Shown: positions 8,367 to 18,420, counted from the first letter of the stretch. The stretch: 56,050 bases of DNA from an uncultured Granulosicoccaceae bacterium (GCA_937925815.1 CALAMQ010000082.1:1-56050); one strand, 5' to 3'. Notes: a model not told the origin generated them from the sequence alone. Program-made: numbers and translations.

Positions 8367-9993
8367 CACCGACGACTCCGTGTTGCTGGAAATCCGCGAT
8401 CTGCGTATAGACGGGTTCAGCGATGAGCGCTGGCACGAGATCATCAAAGGCGTGGATCTCACGTTGCGACGCGGGCAGGTGATGGGCTTGATCGGCGAGT
8501 CCGGTGCTGGCAAGTCCACACTCGGTCTTGCAGCGATGGGTTTCGCGCGGCCGGGTTGTCGTTTGACCAGTGGCTCGATTCGCTTCGATGGCGTTGAGTT
8601 GATGGATGCGCCCGAGTCCGAGAAGCGCAAGCTCTGGGGCTCGCGCATTTGTTATGTCGCGCAATCAGCCGCGGCGTCGTTTAATCCGGCGCACCGGTTG
8701 ATTGAGCAGACCACCGAGGCGGCGCTCAGTCACGGCTTGCAAAGTGGGGCAGAGGCACAGGCGGCCGCACGCGAACTCTACCGCGCCATGCAACTGCCCA
8801 ACCCCGACACCATCGGTGATCGCTACCCACACCAAGTTTCAGGTGGCCAGTTGCAGCGCGCCATGACCGCCATGGCGATGGCCTCAAAGCCAGACCTGAT
8901 CATTTTTGACGAGCCAACCACGGCGCTAGATGTGACCACCCAAGTGGGTGTGCTCGCCGCGATGCGCAGTGTGGTGGAGCAGTTCAATACCGCCGCCATC
9001 TACATCACACATGACCTTGCGGTTGTGGCGCAAATGGCCGATGTGATCAAAGTCTTGCGCTTTGGCGAGACCATGGAAGACGCGCCCACACGCGAGATGC
9101 TGAGCGCGCCTAAGCACCCCTACACCAAATCGCTTTGGTCGGTGCGCGCCTTGCAAAAAGAGGCTGAAAAATCGGACGACATCGTGCTCGATGTGCGCAG
9201 TGTTGACGCGGCTTACGGCAGTTCGAAAGTGTTGCATGACGTCAGCGTTCGCGTGCCTCGCGGCAAGACCGTTGCGGTGGTCGGTGAGTCTGGGTCCGGC
9301 AAGTCAACCACGGCGCGGGTGATCACAGGCCTTTTGCCGCCTTCTGCTGGCAAGGTGTTTTTTAACGGCCAAGCGTTGCCAGCGGCGCTGCGCGACCGAA
9401 GCGTCGAGCAGTTGCGCCAGATTCAGATGATTTACCAGTCGGCTGACACCGCGATGAACCCGCGGCACACGGTGGGTGACATCATTGGCCGGCCGCTCGA
9501 GTTCTATCACGGCCTGCGCGGCGCGGCGAAGCAAAAGCGCGTGCTTGAGTTGCTGCAATTGATTGAGCTCGACGGCAATTTCATCGACCGCCTGCCAGGC
9601 GAGCTCTCCGGCGGGCAAAAGCAACGCATTTGCATTGCGCGCGCGCTCGCGGCGGAGCCCGATGTGATCATTTGCGATGAGGTGACGTCTGCGCTTGATC
9701 AGATCGTGCAAGAAGGCATCCTCAAACTCCTGCTGCGCCTGCAAAAAGAACTGGGTGTCACTTACGTTTTTATCACCCACGACATCGCTGTGGTCAAAGC
9801 GATCTCGGATGAAATCGTGGTGATGTTAGAGGGGCGTGTGGTGCAGCAAGACATCAAAGACCACGTGCTCAGCCCGCCCCAACCGGAATACACGCGGCGC
9901 CTTTTGGCCTCTGTGCCGGAGATGGACCCGGATTGGTTGACCCGGTTGCTCGAAGAGCAGGCGGACGTGGTCGCGCGCGCCGACGGCGACTGA
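8356..9993 (+). CDS. Fused double ATPase of peptide-type ABC transporter (DppD-DppF fusion)
   Basis: One 545-residue chain holds both ATPase domains of the importer. The first has Walker [10 protein letters not shown] (about residue 45), signature VSGGQLQRA and Walker B LIIFDEPT. The second has Walker [10 protein letters not shown] (about residue 313), signature LSGGQKQRI and Walker B VIICDEVT. Such fused ATPases are known in this transporter class, for example in YejF and GsiA. I start at ATG 8356, which gives [16 protein letters not shown] and overlaps the permease stop by 11 bp; the frame is open further upstream. The signature of the first domain reads VSGG in place of LSGG, as is common. 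It ends one base before the convergent kinase gene. Confidence 0.93.
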   Translation: MSTDTDDSVLLEIRDLRIDGFSDERWHEIIKGVDLTLRRGQVMGLIGESGAGKSTLGLAAMGFARPGCRLTSGSIRFDGVELMDAPESEKRKLWGSRICYVAQSAAASFNPAHRLIEQTTEAALSHGLQSGAEAQAAARELYRAMQLPNPDTIGDRYPHQVSGGQLQRAMTAMAMASKPDLIIFDEPTTALDVTTQVGVLAAMRSVVEQFNTAAIYITHDLAVVAQMADVIKVLRFGETMEDAPTREMLSAPKHPYTKSLWSVRALQKEAEKSDDIVLDVRSVDAAYGSSKVLHDVSVRVPRGKTVAVVGESGSGKSTTARVITGLLPPSAGKVFFNGQALPAALRDRSVEQLRQIQMIYQSADTAMNPRHTVGDIIGRPLEFYHGLRGAAKQKRVLELLQLIELDGNFIDRLPGELSGGQKQRICIARALAAEPDVIICDEVTSALDQIVQEGILKLLLRLQKELGVTYVFITHDIAVVKAISDEIVVMLEGRVVQQDIKDHVLSPPQPEYTRRLLASVPEMDPDWLTRLLEEQADVVARADGD

Positions 9994-10857
9994 CTATTGC
10001 TTTGCGAGATGACGCGTGGCGGCGGCGAGCGCTGCGCGCAGCCGCGCGTGGTCCGACAAATTCTCCGCTGAGAGCACGCCGGCTGCGAAGTTGTCACCCG
10101 CTCCTGTGGTGCTGCGCACCCGAACGGGCTCGGGCTCTTCGCGGAACAGCCCGTTGGCGTTGACCAAGCTAGCCTCACGCGCGCCGTCGGTCACAATCGC
10201 CTCGCGCGCACCGAGCTGATACAGCGCGTCGGCGGCGGGCGCGGCAGCGGTGTGTTTGGCGTCGAGTACTGCGTTTGCCTCTTGAAGATTGACGATCACG
10301 CGCGGGCCGTGGGTGCTGATGAGGCTGGCGAGCTGCGCTGCTTTGTCTAAAGAAGCTGGCACTAACGTGACGCCGCCGCTCGCTGCGAGCAAGACGGCAT
10401 CTTGTGCTGAGGTGGGCAAGTTGCTGTCTACGACAACCTGTCCGCGCCAGTTGCGCACTTGGTGGATTATCGATTCGCCGTGCGAGGCGGCGAGCACACC
10501 GATCTGTTGGCAGGCGGCCACGGCGGCAAAGCGTTCGCCGTCTGGGTTCTCCAAGGTCACAACCTGATCGCTTGCGCCGGGCAGGCGAAACACGCGTGAG
10601 CAGTCAACGCCGCGCGCTTGCAGCGCGTTGATGAGTTGCTGCGCCACCGCATCCTCTCCAACCGCACTCAGCAGCGCCGACGGGGTGCCATTTGCAGCCA
10701 ATGACAGCGCGATGTTGGCTGCGACGCCACCTGGACGGGTGGCGGCCCGGCCGGGTAAGTCGTCACCCACTTTAAGCGGTCGGCAGCTGATGGCTAGCGT
10801 GTCGTGTACCAGCGCGCCGATGCACAGCACAGGTTCAGTGGATGGCTCGCAAGTCAT
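9994..10857 (-). CDS. PfkB-family carbohydrate/nucleoside kinase
   Basis: A ribokinase-fold sugar or nucleoside kinase of 287 residues. The PfkB signature 1 region reads RPGGVAANIALSLAANG near residue 43. The C-terminal signature with the catalytic Asp reads STTGAGDNFAAGVL, with ST replacing the usual DT. Substrate cannot be assigned: ribokinase, pseudouridine kinase and fructokinase relatives all share these motifs, and no partner gene such as a glycosidase lies beside it. The start is set at ATG 10857 (MTCEPSTEPVLCIGA). An upstream extension to 10920 adds a basic 21-residue leader not expected in the family. It converges with the ABC ATPase gene. Confidence 0.85.
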   Translation of the reverse strand: MTCEPSTEPVLCIGALVHDTLAISCRPLKVGDDLPGRAATRPGGVAANIALSLAANGTPSALLSAVGEDAVAQQLINALQARGVDCSRVFRLPGASDQVVTLENPDGERFAAVAACQQIGVLAASHGESIIHQVRNWRGQVVVDSNLPTSAQDAVLLAASGGVTLVPASLDKAAQLASLISTHGPRVIVNLQEANAVLDAKHTAAAPAADALYQLGAREAIVTDGAREASLVNANGLFREEPEPVRVRSTTGAGDNFAAGVLSAENLSDHARLRAALAAATRHLAKQ

Positions 10858-11031
10858 AGAAAAATCAGGTGGTTTGCGCACGATTGTGCTGCGTTTGTGG
10901 GCCTGACGTTGGCTCAACACTTCGGTGGCGGTGCCGCTACGTACCTTACCAGAGGCTCATTCAAGCCGGCGTGTCGTGCCGGTTCTGTCGCGCAGTAAGT
11001 GGCAGGTGGGCAGCGACAGTGAGTAACGTAG

Positions 11032-12972
11032 ATGCAGGACCCACCCCGCAAAGTGCTCTATACCCGCGTTGCGCTCGCCGTCGCTGGTGTCTCGGTGGCC
11101 ATTGCGACGACACTGTTGTTGCGTGCCCCCGGCCACTGTGCTGACTCCGTCAACGGTTGCACTGTGCCCGTCGCTGCGGTGGCGCCCACAAACCGGGATT
11201 CAGTCCGCGACGCCGAACCTGGCGTGCAAGCTCTGCGTGTGGCGACGCCAGCGTCAGCTGAATTGGATGCGGTGGCCGCGTCGTTGGTCGAGGCGATTGA
11301 CCCTGACGGTGAGGCTGTTGAGGTGGTTTCTGCGGACGAACTCAACGCGATCGAAGACAGCCTGTTGGACGGGGACAGCGTCGGGGATGACGACGATGGC
11401 GATGGTGGCGACGCGGCCGAAGCGGATGCCGGGGACGAGGTTGCGTCCGACGGCGCTGAGACAGATACGGATGCGGATCAGGCGCTGGCCAGTGACACTG
11501 ACGGAGATCAGGAAACTGTCGATTCACTAGACGACGACTTAGATCAACTGGCATCTGATGGTGTCGAGCTTGCAATAACTGGCTCTGTGGCCGAGCCGAG
11601 TGTCGAGCTCGAGCAAGGGTCTGGGTCGTACACTGTCGTGCTGCCTGGGCAGGTGACTGCCAGTGCGTCGCTCGAGAACTGGTACTGGCCCTGGCCTGGG
11701 ACAGAGCAACACGGCGAATCAGTAGCGCGCGCCAGTTGCGATGCGCACGACGCGGTGCGCATCAATCAGGCGTCGCAGTTGTATTTACTTGGTGATCCAT
11801 CGATCCGTGTTTTTTGCCTAGCACCGGGCAACTACAGTGGCGCGGTGATCAGCACTGTCAATGCGGTCAGTGGCAGCGCCAACTTGCCACGCGTGGTTCA
11901 ACTCGACAGCGATATCCTCGACACAGCGCTCGGTGTGGCTGAAGCGGCAGACACCGCGCTTGCGACTTTGCCGCCGCTCACGCTCATCGACAGCGACCAC
12001 TGGCACTTTGTCGGCGTGCGGTGGCAAGCCGGCAATTCTGCGCCATTGAGCCTGCTGCGCAGTGACGGGGTGTTGTTGGATCGAGTGCGCATCGCCCTCG
12101 ACGGCGCCGGCGTGTCTGTGTCTGACAGTGACAACTGGCGCCTGCAACGCAGTTTGGTGACGGCCGCTGACGGCAGTGCCACACGTTGTGTTGAGGTCAC
12201 CCTGCACGCGGATGACGTGTTGGCGGTGACCAACGCCGAGTTTCGCGGCTGCGAGCGCGGCCTCCACGTGAGCGTCGCGAATGGTGCCGAGGGGTCTGAG
12301 GTGTTGGTTGCTGGCAATGAATTTCACCGCTCCGAAAATCTCATTGCGGGGTGTGACGTGGCAGGTTTGTGGGTCGATGGCGGCGGCGCGCTGACCATTG
12401 ATGACAACCAGTTTTCCGGGTGGGTTGCGCCGAGCGACTGCGCCGATCCAGTGGGTGCAGCGGTGGTGTTGGGCGAGAATCTTGCGCTGGCCACGCTTGA
12501 TCGCAATGTGATCTGGCAGTCGAGCACCGGAGTTGTGATCCGTGACAATGCCGGCTCGGTGACTGTTCAGGACACAGTGATTGCTGGTGATGGAACTGGC
12601 GTTGGCGTGCATGTGGGCCTGGGGAATGGTGACATTGAGCTGTCTAACAACCATTTCGTGCGCACCGCGAGCTGGCTCGACAGTCAGCGCTCCACGGTGA
12701 CAGTTTCCTGCAATGCCATTGCCTCGAGCGGCTATCCCTCGGTGCCGGCTGGCGGTCCTGTCGAGGTGACGCTCAACAGTTATTTTGACGCCTTGCCCGG
12801 CGCGCTCGCCGGGCCGCTGGGTCTGGACCAAGTCGCGGTGCTCGGGCCTGACGACTTTGAGCCGCTGTGTTTGGCCTCTTCGGCATTGAGTTCGCCCCAG
12901 ACTTTTTGCGTTAGCGGTGCCGCGCGCAACCCCGCGACGGTCGACTGCGGGTCCGATTTTTGGGTCAACTGA
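11032..12972 (+). CDS. Large exported beta-helix protein with an Asp-rich linker
   Basis: A 646-residue protein I cannot match to a named family. It opens with a short basic stretch and a hydrophobic segment (VALAVAGVSVAIATTLLL), a signal peptide or N-terminal anchor. Residues about 105-180 are very rich in Asp, Glu, Ala and Ser with no aromatic residues, a probable flexible or ion-binding linker. From about residue 220 to 620 the sequence shows repeated short strands such as ...GVLLDRVRI..., ...LAVTNAEFRGCERG..., ...VLVAGNEFH..., ...LTIDDNQFSG..., ...ATLDRNVIWQ..., ...IELSNNHFVR..., the pattern of a right-handed parallel beta-helix as in pectate-lyase-like proteins. Several cysteines suggest disulfides. 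It probably acts outside the cytoplasm on or as a polysaccharide-binding surface protein; this is inference. Confidence 0.7.
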   Translation: MQDPPRKVLYTRVALAVAGVSVAIATTLLLRAPGHCADSVNGCTVPVAAVAPTNRDSVRDAEPGVQALRVATPASAELDAVAASLVEAIDPDGEAVEVVSADELNAIEDSLLDGDSVGDDDDGDGGDAAEADAGDEVASDGAETDTDADQALASDTDGDQETVDSLDDDLDQLASDGVELAITGSVAEPSVELEQGSGSYTVVLPGQVTASASLENWYWPWPGTEQHGESVARASCDAHDAVRINQASQLYLLGDPSIRVFCLAPGNYSGAVISTVNAVSGSANLPRVVQLDSDILDTALGVAEAADTALATLPPLTLIDSDHWHFVGVRWQAGNSAPLSLLRSDGVLLDRVRIALDGAGVSVSDSDNWRLQRSLVTAADGSATRCVEVTLHADDVLAVTNAEFRGCERGLHVSVANGAEGSEVLVAGNEFHRSENLIAGCDVAGLWVDGGGALTIDDNQFSGWVAPSDCADPVGAAVVLGENLALATLDRNVIWQSSTGVVIRDNAGSVTVQDTVIAGDGTGVGVHVGLGNGDIELSNNHFVRTASWLDSQRSTVTVSCNAIASSGYPSVPAGGPVEVTLNSYFDALPGALAGPLGLDQVAVLGPDDFEPLCLASSALSSPQTFCVSGAARNPATVDCGSDFWVN

Positions 12973-13053
12973 ACCGCCCAGCGCGCGGGTAGCACTCGAC
13001 GCGCGCGGTGTGTCAGTGGCAGACTCAGGCCCAGTTCACCGCGGTTTCATGCC

Positions 13054-13737
13054 ATGCGTGCCTTGCCAGCCCCTCTGCGCTTTGACACCCCCGTTGTCTT
13101 GTTGGGCGGTGGCTGGGTGGACTTGAAACTGCTCGCTGAACTGGTCGATGTCGGTGTGCCGCTGGTGGCGGCCGATGGCGGTGCCAACTGTCTCGCAGAC
13201 AGCGATGTGCGACCCGACGCAATCATCGGCGACCTCGACTCGCTTGCAGACGCGGCGCGCTGGCGCACCCGCACGCGGCTGATTCCGCTTGCCGAACAAG
13301 ACACAACCGACCTTGAAAAGTGCCTCTACAGTGTGGAAGCGCCGGCGTTTGTGGGCATTGGTTTCACCGGTGGGCGGCTCGACCACACGCTCGGTGCGCT
13401 GCACGTGTTGCTGCGCTACGCCGCCGACAAGCCTGTTGTGCTCGCGGCGGAACGAGACTGGGTATTTGTGCCGCGGCGCGATGTCGATTTGGTGTTGCCG
13501 CTGGGCAGCCGGCTGTCGGTCTATCCGCTCGCCCCGACCCGGATCGTGCGCTCTGAAGGGTTGCGCTACCCGCTGACGGGCCTGCAATTATCGGCGGGTG
13601 AGCTTGTTGGCACCTCAAACGAAGTCAGTGATTCGGCGGTGCGGATCGAGTTTGGGCCGGACGCCACGCCGGCCTGTGCGGTGATTTTGCCGCGCACCAG
13701 CTGTGACGTGCCTGACGTGTTACTCAACGCGCTTTAG
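13054..13737 (+). CDS. Thiamine pyrophosphokinase
   Basis: A 227-residue thiamine pyrophosphokinase, which transfers pyrophosphate from ATP to thiamine to make the cofactor ThDP. Family motifs are in order: AADGGANCL near residue 40, PDAIIGDLDS near residue 52, EQDTTDLEKCLY near residue 80, and GFTGGRLDHTLG near residue 104, where the acidic residues bind magnesium and the nucleotide. It is followed by sarcosine oxidase genes on the same strand but separated by about 115 bp. The product would serve the thiamine-dependent 2-oxoglutarate dehydrogenase encoded elsewhere in the window. Confidence 0.9.
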   Translation: MRALPAPLRFDTPVVLLGGGWVDLKLLAELVDVGVPLVAADGGANCLADSDVRPDAIIGDLDSLADAARWRTRTRLIPLAEQDTTDLEKCLYSVEAPAFVGIGFTGGRLDHTLGALHVLLRYAADKPVVLAAERDWVFVPRRDVDLVLPLGSRLSVYPLAPTRIVRSEGLRYPLTGLQLSAGELVGTSNEVSDSAVRIEFGPDATPACAVILPRTSCDVPDVLLNAL

Positions 13738-13852
13738 CAGGCGGCAAGCTCGCTCCCCCAGTGGCGCCACCGCAGTGGCGTGCATGGGCCATAAATGGGC
13801 GAGATCGGGTGCCTGATCTGACGGATCCGGTGCTAGGGTGCGAGGCACTAAT

Positions 13853-15145
13853 ATGTCCTCTTTCGAGTGCACCGACATGACCCGCTACTCCGCGTGGAGC
13901 GTGTTCAAGAATGGCCTGACCGGACAGCGGAACTGGGGCCGGGCTTGGCGCGACCCCGAGCCCAAACCGCAATATGACATCGTGATCGTCGGCGGCGGAT
14001 TGCACGGCCTGGCGACTGCCTACTACCTGGCCAAAAACCACGGCCAGAAGCGAATCGCCGTGCTGGAGAAAGGGTGGTTGGGCGGCGGCAATGCCGGTCG
14101 CAACACCACCATCGTGCGCTCAAACTATTTCATGCCCGGCAACCGCGCGTTTTACGAGCACTCGTTGACACTGTGGGAAGAGCTCTCACACGAGCTCAAT
14201 TACAACGTTATGTTCAGCCAGCGTGCGCACATATCCTTGTTGCACAGCCCGGCGGCCCGCGATGCTGCGGCACGCCGCTACAACACCATGCGCCTGTCGG
14301 GCTCCGACGGTGAGCTCTGGGACTTGCCAACGCTCAAGGCGGCCGTGCCGCACCTCAATTACGCCGAGGACGCGCGCTTTCCTATTATCGGCGCCGCGGT
14401 GCAGCGCCGCGCCGGTACCGCTCGACACGACGCGGTCGCTTGGGGGTATGCCCGCGCGGCAGATCAACTGGGTGTGGACATCATTCAAAACTGCGAAGTC
14501 ACCGGTGTCCAGCGGGACGGTGACAACGTGAGCCGGCTCCAGACCAGTCGCGGTGATATTGCTGCGGGCAAAGTGGGCTTTGCCGTGGCCGGTCACACTT
14601 CGCGGTTGTGGCAAATGGCAGGGCTTGGCAATTTGCCGATTGAATCGCACAAGTTGCAAGCCTTTGTCTCGGAACCGCTCAAACCGTTGCTCGATCAGGT
14701 AGTCGTCTTCGGTGTGGGTGGCGCGCACTTTTACATCTCGCAATCCGACAAGGGCGGCATGGTCTTCGGCGGTGACCTCGACTGGTACAAGTCCTATGCA
14801 CAGCGTGGCAATTTGCCCATCGTGCAGGATGTCGCGGAGGCGGCAACGTCGATTTTGCCGTGCCTCGGCCGGGTGCGACTGCTGCGCCATTGGTCGGGTG
14901 TGATGGACATGTCGATGGACGGCTCGGCGTTTATCTGCAAGACCCCTCTGTCGAACCTCTACCTCAACGCCGGCTGGAACTATGGCGGCTTTAAGGCGAG
15001 TCCGGCCTCGGGTTGGTATTTTGCCGACCTCATTGCGAACGACCGCCCTGATCCGGTTATCGCGCACTTTGACCTCAAGCGCTTTGAACGCGGCGTCGTC
15101 ATCGACGAGCGTGGCGCCGGTCCCGATCCAAAATTGCACGGGTGA
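13853..15145 (+). CDS. soxB: Sarcosine oxidase beta subunit
   Basis: Catalytic flavin subunit of heterotetrameric sarcosine oxidase, which demethylates sarcosine to glycine with formation of 5,10-methylenetetrahydrofolate or formaldehyde and hydrogen peroxide. It has the FAD-binding VIVGGGLHGLATAYYLAK (GxGxxG) followed by VLEKGWLGGGNAGRNTTIVRSNY, which contains the region around the covalent FMN site, and the C-terminal LNAGWNYGGFKASPASG. The ATG at 13853 has a GAGG seven bases upstream. Homologues start at the in-frame ATG at 13877 (MTRYSAWSVFKNG), so the first eight residues are uncertain. It heads the operon soxB-soxD-soxA-soxG. Confidence 0.94.
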   Translation: MSSFECTDMTRYSAWSVFKNGLTGQRNWGRAWRDPEPKPQYDIVIVGGGLHGLATAYYLAKNHGQKRIAVLEKGWLGGGNAGRNTTIVRSNYFMPGNRAFYEHSLTLWEELSHELNYNVMFSQRAHISLLHSPAARDAAARRYNTMRLSGSDGELWDLPTLKAAVPHLNYAEDARFPIIGAAVQRRAGTARHDAVAWGYARAADQLGVDIIQNCEVTGVQRDGDNVSRLQTSRGDIAAGKVGFAVAGHTSRLWQMAGLGNLPIESHKLQAFVSEPLKPLLDQVVVFGVGGAHFYISQSDKGGMVFGGDLDWYKSYAQRGNLPIVQDVAEAATSILPCLGRVRLLRHWSGVMDMSMDGSAFICKTPLSNLYLNAGWNYGGFKASPASGWYFADLIANDRPDPVIAHFDLKRFERGVVIDERGAGPDPKLHG

Positions 15146-15151
15146 GCCCGC

Positions 15152-15436
15152 ATGATTCGCATCCATTGTCCCTTTTGCGGTGAACGCGACCACAGCGAGT
15201 TCGCTTACGGTGGTGACGGCAGCGTCGTGTACCCGGCCCTCGATGCATCGGCTGAGGCCTGGCACGATGCGGTTTTTCTTCGGGAAAACATACGCGGCTT
15301 GCAAGTTGAAACCTGGCAGCACGTCAACGGTTGCCGCCAGTGGTTGCGTGTCGAGCGCAGCACCGTGACCCACGAAATCACATCAGTGCAGGCCTGTCAC
15401 CCAGGCGTGGCGACGGTGCTGGAGTCTGAGCAATGA
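15152..15436 (+). CDS. soxD: Sarcosine oxidase delta subunit
   Basis: The small zinc-binding subunit of heterotetrameric sarcosine oxidase, 94 residues. It begins MIRIHCPFCGERDHSEF with the CxxC pair, and later has the VNGCRQWLRVERSTVTHEI stretch that is characteristic of SoxD. It lies 6 bp after soxB and its stop overlaps the soxA start (ATGA), so the subunits are made in coupled amounts. Confidence 0.95.
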   Translation: MIRIHCPFCGERDHSEFAYGGDGSVVYPALDASAEAWHDAVFLRENIRGLQVETWQHVNGCRQWLRVERSTVTHEITSVQACHPGVATVLESEQ

Positions 15437-18420
15437 GCGCGACGCGGTTGTCACAGGGCGGGCGAATAGACCGCAGTTGTGAACTCGCTTTTCAGTGGGA
15501 CGGCAAGGGCCTGAGCGGATACGACGGCGACACACTGGCCTCGGCGCTGCTCGCAAACAACGAGTGGGTGGTTGCGCGCAGCTTCAAATACCACCGACCA
15601 CGCGGCGTGATGTCAGCCGGTGTCGAGGAGGGTGGTGCGCTTGTCACGTTGGGCAGCGGTGCCCACCGCGACGCCAACGTGCGCGCAACAACCCAGCCAC
15701 TGTTCAGCGGCTTAGAGGCTTTTGGCCAGAACGCCTGGCCCAATGTGCGCACTGATCTCGGTGAAGTTAACAGTCTATTCGGGCGGTTTTTCGCGGCGGG
15801 CTTTTACTACAAAACCTTTATGGGCGTGCCACCGCTTGAGTGGGGCCGTGGCACCTGGCTGTGGATGCAGTACGAGAAGGTGATTCGGCGTGCCGCCGGC
15901 ATGGGGCGCGCCTCGCGCGAACCCGACCCCGATCACTACGAACACGCCAACGCCTTTTGTGATGTGTTGGTTGTCGGCGGTGGTCCGGCCGGTCTTGCAG
16001 CTGCGCAGGTGGCGGCGGAAGCGGGCTTGGACGTGATGCTGGTCGAACAAGACAGCAAGCTTGGGGGTGACACCCTCAATCACCCAGCAGCAGCGGACGC
16101 TGACCGACTGGCCGCCATCTCCGCGCTCGAGACACTGGGGTGCCGGGTGCTGACGCACACCACGGCGTTTGGGCTATACGACGGCGGTGTCGCCGGCTTG
16201 CTTGAACGCGTGACCGATCACCAATCAATCCCGTCTGTGCACCAGCCGCGTCAACGTTTTTGGACGGTGCGAGCCAAGCACACTGTGCTCGCGAGCGGTG
16301 CGCTTGAGCGCGGCATGGCCTTTGGCAACAACGACCGTCCCGGTGTGATGACGGTCAATGCGGCGCGCGCCTACATGCAGCGCTATGGCGTTCGCGTTGG
16401 CGACAAGCTTGTCTTATCGACCAACAATGACAGCGTTTACGCCGCTGCATCTGAATTTGCGAAGAGCGGCGCTGAGGTGTGTGTGCTCGACGCACGCGCG
16501 CGGGTCGAGCCCGCTGTGACGGAGTTCGCTGAAGCTTCTGGCGTGCGCGTTGAATTCAACACCGCGCCGTACACGGCGCATGGTCGCTCGCCGGTGTCCG
16601 GGCTCACCACGGCTCGGGCCGACCGCGACGGTTGGGCGCTTGGTGATCGGATGGAATGTGATGCCTTGCTGGTCTCTGGCGGTTGGTCGCCGGTGGTCAA
16701 TCTGCTGTCACACCGCCAAGTGAAATCAGTGTGGGATGCCTCACTAGCGTGTTTTTTACCGGCCGACACCGACGAGCCCTTGAGCCTTGCTGGCAGCGCA
16801 GCTGGCGTCTGGAACACCGAAGACTGCGTGCGCTCCGGCGAAGCCGCAGGCGCGCGTGCGGCACAGGCACTCGGTCGCAGTGCGCCGACGGTCTCTGCGC
16901 CGGCGCCCGGCGGTTGGGCGACGCCGATCAAAGCGGTCTACGAAGTGCGGGTGCCGGGCAAGTCCGAGAAGTGTTTTGTCGACCCGCAGCACGATGTCAG
17001 CACCGAGGACGTGCGCCTCGCGCACCGCGAGGGTTACGTTTCGGTTGAGCACATGAAGCGCTACACCACGCTCGGCATGGCAACTGATCAAGGCAAAGTC
17101 GGCAATATCATTGGTCTTGCGCTCATGGCTGAGGCGCTTGGGCGAGAGATTCCCGAGGTTGGCACCACCACCTTTAGGCCGCCTTACACACCGGTGGCGC
17201 TCGGTGCATTGCGCGGTCGTCACGTGGGTGCGCATTTTCGGCCGCTGCGCGTGACACCCTTGCATCAATGGAATCTCGATCACGGCGCGACCATGACCAT
17301 GGCTGGGCTGTGGCATCGCCCTTGGTACTTTGCGCGCGCGGGTGAGGGCATCTCCGAGGCTTACGTCCGCGAAGCGACTACCGTGCGCGAGAGCGTCGGC
17401 TTGGTCGATGTGACGTCTCTTGGCAAGATCGCGATTCAAGGCCCGGACGCGACCGAGTTACTCAACCGCGTGTACACCAACCCGTTTGCGAAGTTGGCCA
17501 TTGGCAAAGCCCGTTACGGCATCATGCTGCGCGACGATGGCCTGGTGATGGACGACGGCACCACCTGGCGTCTCGGTGAACACGATTACTTCATGACCAC
17601 CACCACGGCGCACGCAGCCAAAGTGATGGTCTTCCTCGAAGAGCTGCTGCAAACGCGTTGGACGGATCTCAAAGTGCATCTGACGTCAGTGTCAGAGCAA
17701 TGGGCGGGCGTCGCGGTGGCGGGCCCGTGCTCGCGCGAAGTGCTCGAGGAGGCGTTGGCAGACCCGTCGGTTGTCAGCAATGAAGCGTTGCCGTTCATGG
17801 GTGTGGTTGAAACGCGGTTTAAGGGCGATATTCCCGTGCGCATCGCGCGGATCAGTTTTTCCGGTGAGCGCGCGTTTGAAGCCTATGTGCCTTCGGACTA
17901 CGCGCCTTCGATGATGGACTTGCTGTGGCCGGCAGCTGAGGCGCGTGGCGGTTGCCTCTACGGTCTCGAAGCGCTGGGCGCGCTGCGCATTGAAAAAGGG
18001 CATGTCACGGGCGCTGAACTCGACGGTCGAGTTACCATTGATGATGCCGGGCTTGGCAAAATGGCCTCCAAGAATAAGCACTTTATCGGCAGTGCTCTGG
18101 CCAAGCGGCCGGAGCTCGAACGCGAGGGGCGGGCTCAGCTCGTTGGCATTTTCCCGGTGGACAAGAGCAAGCGCTTCAATGCCGGCAGCCTGTTGACCGA
18201 CGGCACAGTGGGTGACGGACACGGTGAGGGTTGGATCACGGGTGTCACGCATTCACCCGCTCTCGGGCACTGGATAGGCCTGGGCTTTATCAAAGGTGGT
18301 GCATCGGCGTGGCACGGCAAGCGGGCTGTGGCAACGGACCCAGTACGTGCTGAGGACGTCGACGTCGAGATCGTCTCGCCGCACATGTACGACCCGAACG
18401 GAGAACGCATGCATGGCTGA
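15433..18420 (+). CDS. soxA: Sarcosine oxidase alpha subunit
   Basis: The 995-residue large subunit of sarcosine oxidase. It starts with a ferredoxin-like domain that lacks the iron-sulfur cysteines (about residues 1-90), then an NAD-binding Rossmann domain with VLVVGGGPAGLAAAQVAAEAG near residue 180, and ends with an aminomethyltransferase-like (GcvT) folate-binding domain from about residue 600, including LHQWNLDHGA and VLEEALADPSV. The last domain hands the sarcosine methyl group to tetrahydrofolate. Length matches the family (about 965-1005). The ATG overlaps the soxD stop by four bases. soxG begins inside its last codons. Confidence 0.95.
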   Translation: MSATRLSQGGRIDRSCELAFQWDGKGLSGYDGDTLASALLANNEWVVARSFKYHRPRGVMSAGVEEGGALVTLGSGAHRDANVRATTQPLFSGLEAFGQNAWPNVRTDLGEVNSLFGRFFAAGFYYKTFMGVPPLEWGRGTWLWMQYEKVIRRAAGMGRASREPDPDHYEHANAFCDVLVVGGGPAGLAAAQVAAEAGLDVMLVEQDSKLGGDTLNHPAAADADRLAAISALETLGCRVLTHTTAFGLYDGGVAGLLERVTDHQSIPSVHQPRQRFWTVRAKHTVLASGALERGMAFGNNDRPGVMTVNAARAYMQRYGVRVGDKLVLSTNNDSVYAAASEFAKSGAEVCVLDARARVEPAVTEFAEASGVRVEFNTAPYTAHGRSPVSGLTTARADRDGWALGDRMECDALLVSGGWSPVVNLLSHRQVKSVWDASLACFLPADTDEPLSLAGSAAGVWNTEDCVRSGEAAGARAAQALGRSAPTVSAPAPGGWATPIKAVYEVRVPGKSEKCFVDPQHDVSTEDVRLAHREGYVSVEHMKRYTTLGMATDQGKVGNIIGLALMAEALGREIPEVGTTTFRPPYTPVALGALRGRHVGAHFRPLRVTPLHQWNLDHGATMTMAGLWHRPWYFARAGEGISEAYVREATTVRESVGLVDVTSLGKIAIQGPDATELLNRVYTNPFAKLAIGKARYGIMLRDDGLVMDDGTTWRLGEHDYFMTTTTAHAAKVMVFLEELLQTRWTDLKVHLTSVSEQWAGVAVAGPCSREVLEEALADPSVVSNEALPFMGVVETRFKGDIPVRIARISFSGERAFEAYVPSDYAPSMMDLLWPAAEARGGCLYGLEALGALRIEKGHVTGAELDGRVTIDDAGLGKMASKNKHFIGSALAKRPELEREGRAQLVGIFPVDKSKRFNAGSLLTDGTVGDGHGEGWITGVTHSPALGHWIGLGFIKGGASAWHGKRAVATDPVRAEDVDVEIVSPHMYDPNGERMHG

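Noticed and set aside
11818-12831. Long minus-strand ORF (337 codons) opposite the beta-helix gene
   Set aside because: Antisense to a frame with clear signal peptide and repeated beta-strands; its composition is that of a GC-rich shadow frame.
13761-13770. Palindrome GTGGCGCCAC after thiamine pyrophosphokinase
   Set aside because: Ten bases in GC-rich DNA can arise by chance, and there is no T-run or second copy in good order to suggest a terminator or operator.
14186-15373. Minus-strand ORF of 395 codons opposite soxB
   Set aside because: It is fully antisense to a gene with strong sarcosine oxidase motifs and has no family match of its own.
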